DNA of 50,010 bases, from positions 1 through 50,010 of the forward strand of contig WTXG01000259.1 of NCBI GenBank assembly GCA_022496185.1. Reading direction: 5' to 3'. Source of the stretch: Multifurca ochricompacta. Taxonomy: Eukaryota > Basidiomycota > Agaricomycetes > Russulales > Russulaceae. A program made the translations under genes and the position numbers. Positions 21,079 through 28,894 of this stretch are shown piece after piece. The notes under the pieces are model-generated. The model had not been told where the DNA came from and did no database searches. It saw only the letters and a program-made list of their open reading frames with translations. Positions within the stretch are counted from its first letter, which is position 1. Every line of letters begins with the position of its first letter.

Positions 21079-21660
21079 TGTTACGTCCAGTGCGGGACGT
21101 TCCACACGACTTGTGTGACAGCGTTACGGTTCGGGTAAGAAACCAATAGGGTTCCTTGGAGTTGAAGTGTGACGAGTCAAAGTCCAAGAGGCTGTACTCT
21201 TTAGACGATGTTAAGTAGACAAGTGCCAGAAGCACTGAGACAACTGAGCTCAAGATCAAAGGGAAGTCCAGAAGACAAGCACCGATGTATTCAATAAGTC
21301 GAGTCTGAGGTCTACAATGTAGTTACAGCGGACTTATATACGTAATCGAATGAGCGTCTAAAGATAAGATAACACGGAGTCATGTGGGCCCGAATATACG
21401 AAAGCAGAGGGCGTAAAGCCTGGCTTCTGATAGGGTATTAAGTAAGTGTCGGTCGTAAAGATAATGAGATAAAGATAACGAGATAAGAGTCAAACAAGCA
21501 AGCAACGGGTCAACAAGTCCAAAGCAATCACGGGACGGGAGTAGGGCACGTGAGGGGTCCCAGGATGGGGACGTGATCAGGAAGTGTAAGGTAGGCGGTA
21601 AAGAGGGGTCGTCATTGGGGAGGGTGAAGAAAACAGGGTTACTTGGCAGAGACTGTAACA
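21079..21660 (-). repeat. Chromovirus 5' LTR
   Basis: 582 bp, TGTTACG...TGTAACA, about 96-97 % like 14208-14790. TATA box at 21333-21340 and predicted transcript start at about 21306 on the minus strand. Confidence 0.9.
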
Positions 21661-22305
21661 GTCAGGGTACTTATGAAAGTAAGCCACTGATAACTAATTG
21701 GATTTACATCGCACGCTCGATCGGCTTTGGTATTTCATAGAATAGTACTAGAACCTATTTAAAGATGCCTAGTGATTGTCAAGGGGTTTCATACCCGCGC
21801 GGGTAAGCACCGCGGGTTTTGCTGGGTACGGGTACAGGTATATGGCTCCCAACCCGTGGAAACCCGTACCCGCGCAGCAGGTTTGGTGGGTATAGGCACC
21901 GATTATGCATTGACAAGATCAGTAGAATTTCCGAGATAAAACACATCTGCAGCCACAGAAATACAAGATCACGTCTGATGTATACTACAGGGTGGCGTTA
22001 AATATGTTCTAGTATTATCCTACAAAATATCAAAGCAGATTAACGGTGCAATGTAAAATAAAATCCTTATCAGTGATCCACTTTCTTGAAAACCATGATA
22101 CATCTGTTTTATTAATGCGCGACCAATTCTGCTGGTCTGGCACTATCTAAAATACACTCTAGACTAATATAGACTATTCTATAATCTAATTATCAAATTA
22201 CTTTATTGAAACAAGGCCCGCGTGTGTCTACAAGCTGCATGGGGCAGCGACTACATTGGATCGCATGGTGGTCTGACCTCCTTCCTATTAAGGAAGGTTG
22301 ACTTA
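21661..22305 (-). repeat. Repeat block, copy B, with short inverted ends
   Basis: 21770-22305 matches 11205-11745 in inverted orientation, including the GGGTAC-rich core and the TTCCTATTAAGGAAGG palindrome. Within this copy, about 21700-21762 and 21995-22066 are inverted repeats of about 60 bp (TTTGGTATTTCATAGAATAG versus its diverged mirror). They outline a ~370-bp MITE-like element that is only half present in copy A. Confidence 0.7.
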
Positions 22306-22339
22306 AACGCGCAGAAATGTGCATCCAGGGACTAGGACA

Positions 22340-22535
22340 GTCGCGCTTGTATGAAATGAAACCAGAATAATAAAATAATAATGTAAATAAAGGATCCATT
22401 TAATCTTCTGAACATAAACCAACAATTTTTGAGGAATCTTGAGTAGCCATAAATGAACGCGTTGTGTCCAAGTGCTTATCTCCTCGACCGGGATGGCCTG
22501 GGCCATTTACCCGAAATGCGCAGAAATGCAAAGAA
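22340..22535 (-). repeat. Small dispersed repeat, copy 2 (truncated)
   Basis: This is the same family as 4594-4865. It begins AGTCGCGCTTGTATGAAATG, has CATAAATGAACGCGTTGTGT and breaks off after the GAAATGCGC block without the GC-rich end. Confidence 0.65.
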
Positions 22536-22805
22536 CAGTCGCGCTTGTATAAAATTGAAACCAAAATAATAAAATAAAAATGGAATAATAAATTATCTTA
22601 ATCTTATGAACATAAAATAGGAATCTTTGAGGGATCTTGTGTAGCCATAAATGAATGCGTTGTGTCCAAGTGCATATCTCCTTGACCAGGATCTCCCGGG
22701 CCGGATGTCCGAAATGCGCGATGCAAGTAAAGAACTTGCATGTGTTTCATTTTATGGGTAACCCAGGTATCAAAACAACTATCCAGGGGTTACCCCTACC
22801 AATTT
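22535..22805 (-). repeat. Small dispersed repeat, copy 3
   Basis: Same family and orientation as copy 2, directly abutting it. It includes the ATGCAAGTAAAGAACTTGCAT-type hairpin and ends near GGGGTTACCCCTACC. Confidence 0.7.
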
Positions 22806-22905
22806 CTATGTGTTCGTCAATTTTTTTTGCATTCTGTGTGGTTATCTGACAGGCTTTTCATCAATGTTCTATAACATCCTATCTAATCATCTCTGTATAC
22901 TGGAT

Positions 22906-23226
22906 TTTAGTTGTGCTTGTATAAAATTGAAAGCAGAATAATAAAATAAAAATGGAATAATGAATTATCTTAATCTTCTGAACATAAAACAAGAGCCATT
23001 GAGGGATCTTAAGCAGCCACAAATGAACACGTTGTGTATCTTCTTGGTCCGGGAAGGCCCAGGCCGGTTATCCAAAACGCACGATGCAAGTAAAGAACTT
23101 GCATGCATTTTCATGGGTGACCCGCAGGTAACCCACAGGTTACCCATACCCGTAGTGACAGGTACGGGTACAGGTATGGGTACCAACAAGGATACCCCAG
23201 GGTTACCCCTGCCAATCACTAATAAT
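22906..23226 (-). repeat. Small dispersed repeat, copy 4 (longest)
   Basis: Same family as the other three. The GC-rich section is expanded (CAGGTTACCCATACCCG...GGTACGGGTACAGGTATGGG). It ends at GCCAATCACTAATA, next to an LTR fragment. Confidence 0.7.
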
Positions 23227-23227
23227 A

Positions 23228-23369
23228 CCTGACTAAGTAAAGAACAAAGGTAACCATATATAAAACTAAATAAAGCAGTCCATCTGGTTTGAGTCTTGAT
23301 CTAATCTACATAGGTAATTATCTCTAGATGCCTGAAGCATCTCCAGACACATCTGTGGCCATGTCAACA
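23228..23369 (-). repeat. Fragment of a copia LTR
   Basis: On the minus strand it starts TGTTGACATGG, shares GTCTGGAGATGCTTCAGGCA and a GTAGATTAGAT motif with the LTRs at 2359-2866 and 13015-13475, then diverges. Only about 140 bp remain, abutting repeat copy 4. Confidence 0.6.
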
Positions 23370-24075
23370 TGGCCAGTGAGAGCAAGCCCCTGGTGCTATG
23401 CACTGGAGCAGTTTTCTCTCACCCTCGCCCTCGCCCTCACACTCGCCTCTCTTACAACATCGAGTCTTCTGCCCCAACTGCCACTGCCACCACTAACTTT
23501 GTTACTGGCTCATGGCAAGGAAAACTAACCAAAAATTTTGAGAGGTACTTGACAAAACATTAACACCCCCATTAAACTATCACAGTTTAAGAGATGTGAT
23601 TGTTCCTGACTGCGGGCAACACTACCGAAATGGCACTATGAGTACTTCTACTTCTGGGTCATCTTCTCCCTTGCTTCATCTCTTCTGTTTCACCCCCACC
23701 CTGGCGCCTCCTAGGCAAAATTCAAACTATCAGGCAGTCATCATCACTTACATCTACTCACCACATTAGCATGGTATGCTCATGTGTCGTTCTGCTACCC
23801 TGCACCTAGAACTAATCGGCGTTCTTGCCTGAAGTACTACCCTAAACGGTCTTATTGGTCGAGTGAGTGTTGAAGCCATACTTGGCATCATTGTGCAAAT
23901 GGGCTAAGAGTTACATAGGGCCACAACATACAATACAGGAATTGAAAGTAAAAAGAAAAAAAGGAGAATTTCGGCAGTTTTTTAATACCTGTCAGAGCGT
24001 GCTAAGTAAGTTTTCTTCCCTCATCCACTGTGGAAGCTTATCAACTCTCGTCAAGAACAAAATGAAGGCAAAGGA
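23370..24075. other. Upstream region of the CHAT gene
   Basis: No convincing gene. A 64-codon frame at 23369-23563 and a 166-codon frame from 23867 lack known motifs, and the second overlaps the CHAT gene in another frame. No clear TATA box. Confidence 0.4.
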
Positions 24076-27000
24076 ATGTCCGAAGAATTGTCTAGAAGCC
24101 TCAAACCAGTACTCCCAGCGTGTCCTTTGTCACACCCTATTCGTCCACACCTCCTGTATAACATTACCAGCTGGGAGTACATCAACTATGACGAAAATTC
24201 GCATCCAATTTCGTATCTTGACGACATTGTTTCTCAATTCACGGAAGCAATCCTCCTTCCGTCCCGTTTTCTCGATGGCATCTCTCTTGATGTTGCTACT
24301 GCATTCACCTTGCTCACACATACACTTTTTCGTCGCTTCGTGCGTACGCGGCAACTGTCTGACTTAGAATGTGTCATCAAATTCTGTCGCCACCTTCTAA
24401 GCTCTGGGTTATTAGTGAAGGGGATCAGGGCCCAATTTCTTATGGTGTTAGGCGTATTTCTACGTGCACTGGATTACAAGACAGAGCTCGCTCCCTCGAA
24501 TGATCTGGAAGACGCCGGGTGGATGGTGACTGTGTACCGCGACTTCGTCACCTTGGATCATTCAGATGAACTCACTCCTATTGCCTTCCCTTCCATTGCA
24601 ATCTCTCTTTCAGGCAAGATCTTGGGTTCCGGACAATCAGAACATCTTGTGCAAATGAGGGAGCACACACGCGAAGCGCACAAACTTCCCCAACTGAAAG
24701 ACAACCTAGGACTGTCAGCTCTACTGGCGTTGGTTCTCGGCATGTACTCAGCTTTCATTGGTGCCGACAACAGCCAAGAGATAGCGGCGTTGTGCGATGA
24801 AAGCTTATCTCTCCTACCCTCCGGACATGGTGCGCGACATATAGCTCATCTAGCAACTTGGTGGCTTGCGAGTCTCCAACTCTTTGTAGTCTCAGATGTA
24901 GATGCTATTGAAGACGGAATCAATTCTGTTCGTGCATTGCTCAAGACCATGCCCTCTGGAAGCCGGGATCGTTCCATTTGCCTTTTTGGGTTATCCGACC
25001 TGCTACGGCGACGATACGACTATTTTGGTAACGAAGAGTGTCTTAAGGAAGCAAAGCTGTGCGCCGAGGAAGCTATTTTCCAACACATAAACAGACCCGA
25101 GATGGTTTCACTCACTGAGGCACTTGCATATAGTAACAACAGTGGATGGATGGGAGCCCTGTTATCGCTCAGACGCGCGGACAGCTTGGCAGCAACGCCC
25201 GAAGATAATACAGTGCAAGGCGTTGCAGAGCGCTATCAAGCCATCTTTGGTACCCGAGGGCTTGATACGACCAAGGGTTCCGACAGCAACGAGGTCACAG
25301 ATATTGAGGAGGTTATCAGGCAATGTCAAGTGGCACTTTCATCAACATCTGGCGGCCACCGTGATGCGGTCAACATGGCAATTGTTCTCCTACAGGCCCA
25401 CGAGAATCATGGTCACGAGGAATTGCTTGATAAGTCCATCGATTTGTGCAAAAGCGTCGTCGCGACGCATTCTAGGCACCGAACCCGCTTCACGTTACTC
25501 CGGTTGCTCGGAGATGCCTTGTTCAATCGCGGCTTGAGTATGAACCGCATGGACGACCTATCTGAGGCCGTTGCCATGTTCCGAGCAGCCTTCGAAGACG
25601 AGTCTGCTGGTGCGGCTGACAGATTGTCCGTCACGTACCCGTGGGCGCTTTTTTCGCGGACTGTTGGGCATCCTTCAACATCGGTGGCGTACCAGAATGC
25701 AATGTCTGTGATTCAGAGCTCCTTGGTCACGGGCCCTACCGTACAAACGCAACATACCGTCATGGTGGACTTGGGACTATGCATGCGGATGCCACTAGAG
25801 TATGCCTCATATCAAATAGAGACAGATCAATTGGAACCGGCTCTTGAGACACTTGAGCAAGGGCGAGCCTTGCTTTGGTCTGAGATGCGTGGCCTTCGCA
25901 CATCCGCTGATCAACTTCGCAAGGTCAACCCTGCCCTAGCTGACAAATTCTCGGCTATCAGTCAAGCCCTGGAGGTTATAACAACCTCCATTTCACCACG
26001 TGAAGACACAAAGACTTCACTTCATGCAACGGGGGATCATGCAGAGATCGACCCGTTCAGTTATGCCCTGAAAGAGCACCGGAGGCTTCGACAAGAGCGT
26101 GATCAGGTAATTTCGGAGATTCAGGCATTACCAGGTTTCGAAAACTTCTTCAGGGCTTTCTCGTTCGCGGCTCTTCAGGACGCCGCTTCGGCTGGGCCAG
26201 TCATCATTATAAATCACTGCCATTGGCGTTGTGACATTATCGTCATTCTCCACGACGCACCCCCTTCCATTATCACTACCCCTAGCGACTTTTACGAATC
26301 TGCCAATGCCCTGGGATCGAGGCTCTTGAATGCGCGTCGGATGTACCTACTAGAATCAAAGCAATATGACCGTGCGCTGCGCTCGGTCCTTCTTGAGCTA
26401 TATGACCTCGTGGGTCAACCTGTTATCGACAGACTTGAAGAGCTTCATATACCAAAGCAGTCCAGGATTTGGTGGTGCCCGACTGCCGTTTTCTGCTCTC
26501 TTCCCCTTCATGCTATGGGCCCGATTCCATCAAAGAAAAAACAAAAGCAGTACTTTTCGGACTTATACGTGTGCTCATATACACCATCACTCAGCGCGTT
26601 GATCACAGCTCGCACCCCTACCGCTCGCACATCCAGCCTTTCGCCTTCGCTGCTCATGGTGGACCTACCCGACGCGAAGATCCAAGGTGCCAAAAAAGAG
26701 ACGGAGATGATCAGGGCTTCCGGGGTCCAGGTAACTGATCTCGTTTCAGAGAAGGCGACACGAGCCACTGTGATGCAAGGACTTCGAGAACACAACTTGG
26801 TTCATTTCGCGTGCCACGGCCAGTTGGAAGCGAGAAATCCGTTCGATACGTCATTTAAACTCCACAGCGATCGGCTCACTCTGCTCGACATTATTCGCTC
26901 TCGACTCGAACACCCTATCGCGGAGTTCGCGTTCCTCGCGGCTTGCCATACCGCTGAACTGACGGACGTTAAGCATCCTGACGAAATGTTGCATCTGACC

Positions 27001-27243
27001 GCCGCAATGCAGTACTGTGGGTTCCGCAGTGTGGTCGGTACGATGTGGGCGATGGCAGACTTGGACGGCACCGATCTGTCCACGCTTTTCTATGGGAACT
27101 TATTCTCGTCGAGTGGAGAGGACAACGACAAATCTTTGTTTGAGAAGTCTGCAAGGGCTCTCCGTGATGCGATACAGGAGCTCCGGAAGAAACAGGGAAT
27201 AACTCTTGAAAGATGGGTAAATTTTGTCCATTATGGGGCGTAA
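24076..27243 (+). CDS. TPR-CHAT protein (caspase-like peptidase family), intronless
   Basis: One uninterrupted frame of 1055 codons. Residues about 1-680 are almost all alpha-helical with degenerate TPR-like units (for example DSNEVTDIEEVIRQCQVAL, EELLDKSIDLCKSVVATHS and DDLSEAVAMFRAAFEDE). The C-terminal third is a CHAT domain: VRIIINH-like strand (PVIIINHCHW), RIWWCPTAVFCSLPLHA, then NLVHFACHG with His914 and FAFLAACHTAEL-type strand with Cys957. This is the His/Cys dyad spacing of clan CD peptidases, and both residues are present. It ends with FRSVVGTMWAMAD and a helical tail. Large TPR-CHAT families occur in basidiomycetes and are thought to take part in immune or cell-death signalling; substrate unknown. 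The start ATG is the first in frame, and an upstream exon cannot be excluded. It sits at the edge of the transposon region. Confidence 0.85.
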   Translation: MSEELSRSLKPVLPACPLSHPIRPHLLYNITSWEYINYDENSHPISYLDDIVSQFTEAILLPSRFLDGISLDVATAFTLLTHTLFRRFVRTRQLSDLECVIKFCRHLLSSGLLVKGIRAQFLMVLGVFLRALDYKTELAPSNDLEDAGWMVTVYRDFVTLDHSDELTPIAFPSIAISLSGKILGSGQSEHLVQMREHTREAHKLPQLKDNLGLSALLALVLGMYSAFIGADNSQEIAALCDESLSLLPSGHGARHIAHLATWWLASLQLFVVSDVDAIEDGINSVRALLKTMPSGSRDRSICLFGLSDLLRRRYDYFGNEECLKEAKLCAEEAIFQHINRPEMVSLTEALAYSNNSGWMGALLSLRRADSLAATPEDNTVQGVAERYQAIFGTRGLDTTKGSDSNEVTDIEEVIRQCQVALSSTSGGHRDAVNMAIVLLQAHENHGHEELLDKSIDLCKSVVATHSRHRTRFTLLRLLGDALFNRGLSMNRMDDLSEAVAMFRAAFEDESAGAADRLSVTYPWALFSRTVGHPSTSVAYQNAMSVIQSSLVTGPTVQTQHTVMVDLGLCMRMPLEYASYQIETDQLEPALETLEQGRALLWSEMRGLRTSADQLRKVNPALADKFSAISQALEVITTSISPREDTKTSLHATGDHAEIDPFSYALKEHRRLRQERDQVISEIQALPGFENFFRAFSFAALQDAASAGPVIIINHCHWRCDIIVILHDAPPSIITTPSDFYESANALGSRLLNARRMYLLESKQYDRALRSVLLELYDLVGQPVIDRLEELHIPKQSRIWWCPTAVFCSLPLHAMGPIPSKKKQKQYFSDLYVCSYTPSLSALITARTPTARTSSLSPSLLMVDLPDAKIQGAKKETEMIRASGVQVTDLVSEKATRATVMQGLREHNLVHFACHGQLEARNPFDTSFKLHSDRLTLLDIIRSRLEHPIAEFAFLAACHTAELTDVKHPDEMLHLTAAMQYCGFRSVVGTMWAMADLDGTDLSTLFYGNLFSSSGEDNDKSLFEKSARALRDAIQELRKKQGITLERWVNFVHYGA

Positions 27244-27781
27244 ATTACACTTTTACACTTGTTGTATTTGGCTTATCATGAGCACCCGTGAAGGAGGATG
27301 GTGAGGGTACTTAGCGGAGTACGAACAAACGCGGAAGGATTGAACCACAGTGAGCACGCGTTACGATGGTGCTATGTCACCCATCCAGCTTGCATTGAGC
27401 GCCTGCACAACTGAGGTGACAGGCAGTCTATCAAAATACCCACAACCAACAAATATCATGACGGCTGTAGAGAAATGGTGTTAAGCATCGTCAGCCAAAC
27501 CCATGCCGTGTCGACTTGTCGATTTAATGAAAGTTTAATGAACCACAAAAGACAAAACCTCACTACATCCAAAAACCGCGCTTTAAGCTGTATGTATGAT
27601 CTTCGCGAAAAGCGCGCACATCTATCCGCCATCAACAACATCATCAGCAGTTCACATGGGAAACTCACTTCTGAAGAAAAAAATATAAAGAACGGATACT
27701 TTCATAGTTCCATACAATGATGCTCATTAAGCCCACCCCTCCACCCCCCCAAAATCATACACCCACACACTTTTTTTTTTT
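27244..27781. other. Intergenic sequence after the CHAT gene
   Basis: No gene seen. A T10 run at about 27772 marks the start of the next retroelement fragment. No obvious polyadenylation signal was chosen. Confidence 0.4.
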
Positions 27782-28283
27782 CAGACCAGTCATTCAACTC
27801 AAGGAAGGAATCAAATGCCTTGAGGAAGTCTTCAGCCTTCATGCAATCTCCATTGAATCTAAGTGGGAATGACTCCTCAAGTTGCTCATATCTGATTGTC
27901 ATTGGGGCTGTGGGTGGTGGTATGGTAGGGGCTCTAGATGCAGCTGGGGGTGGGGATGCAAGAGGTTCAGGAAGGCTGATGGGCACAGCAGTTACACCAG
28001 AGATGGGCCTCCCATCTAATCCACCACAGGGACTTACTATCAATACTTCTTATGCCACAGCCTTCACTGTTGTAACTGCCATGTCTGTCAGCCTTCCTGA
28101 ACCTCTTGCATCACCCCTGCCCCCAGCTGCATCTAGAGCCCCTACCATACCACTGCAGCCCCAATGACAATCAGATATGAGCAACTTGAGGGGTCATTCC
28201 CACTTAGGTTCAACGGAGATCACACAAAAGCTGAAGACTTCCTCAAAGCATTTGATTCCTTCCTCGAGTTGAATGACCGGTCC
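27782..28283. repeat. Inverted duplication of a gypsy gag fragment
   Basis: The left arm 27782-27995 (minus) and right arm 28072-28283 (plus) both encode the same gag piece, with TIRYEQLE followed by SFPLRFNGD and KAEDFLKAFDSFLELND, and a Pro/Ala-rich leader SLPEPLASP. They are joined by a 76-bp spacer. The arms differ by scattered substitutions and small indels. Confidence 0.75.
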
Positions 28284-28763
28284 GAGGTCGTCAGCATGAA
28301 TGTGACGATAGTTGACCCATTCATTGTCACTTGATGGGAAACCTTTCCAGCGGATGAGGAACTGGAGGCGGCCAGTACACCCCGTGCGACGATGGCTAAT
28401 AATGTTATCGATCTCGACTTCTTCAACACCATGGACGAGCACTGGTGGGGGGCGAGTAGGAGATGGGCCGTGCGCTGGGGTAGTAATATATGGTGATAGT
28501 AAGGAGGCATGAAAGACATCATGGATGCGAAGAGAGGGCAGCAAATCAAGCTTGAAGGCTATGGGGGAGACGACCCGAGTGACGGTGAATGGACCGTGAC
28601 GGTGGTGGACAAACAAAGCAGGAGTGGAGAACTGGTACTGGATATTTGAAAAAGAAAGCGTGCGAACGCACATAAAATTTTGTACTTCAAGGTGCACGCT
28701 ATTAGAACCGAAAAGAAAAACGGGCCCGTCCGTGGAGTAGCGGGCCACGATAAGAGTAATCAA
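28284..28763 (-). pseudogene. Gypsy pol end: integrase C-terminus and chromodomain
   Basis: The minus-strand frame contains HHRHGPFTVTRVVSPIAFKL (GPF module), RIHDVFHASLLSPY and a chromodomain core (VEIDNIISHRRTG, LQFLIRWKGFPSSDNEW, HIHADDLGP). It then runs into the antisense of the gag repeat at about 28284. It is a different chromovirus family from the one at 14-21 kb. The upstream integrase core is missing. Confidence 0.8.
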
Positions 28764-28894
28764 GTTTCAGGGTACGCTAGTGATATTAAGGGAGCGGAAT
28801 GAATGCGCCGAGTGTAAAGCGACTACACACTTCTCGTTACGTACGAAGCCAAAGCAACTACGTCAGGTGGTAGAAGCCGACCACAAGGGGGAAA
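28764..28894. other. Spacer between retroelement remnant and P450
   Basis: Short spacer; it contains the 3' end region of the P450 transcript. Nothing else seen. Confidence 0.4.

Larger units (their letters stand above)
14208..21660 (-). mobile_element. Full-length Ty3/gypsy chromovirus, decayed
   Basis: The element is 7.45 kb on the minus strand: 5' LTR 21660-21079, primer site 21076-21066, gag, pol (protease, RT, RNase H, integrase, chromodomain), a third ORF, polypurine tract, then 3' LTR 14790-14208. LTRs look about 96-97 % alike by eye. Frameshifts occur in gag, protease, RT/RNase H and the third ORF, so it is not autonomous. I found no 5-bp target duplication: the flanks are ATATG and GTCAG. 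The two ends may therefore come from recombination between related copies. Confidence 0.85.

Noticed and set aside
11618..23210. GGGTAC/GGGTTA-like G-rich runs as possible interstitial telomere repeats
   Set aside because: The units are GGGTAC, irregular, and tied to dispersed repeat copies. They do not match TTAGGG arrays.
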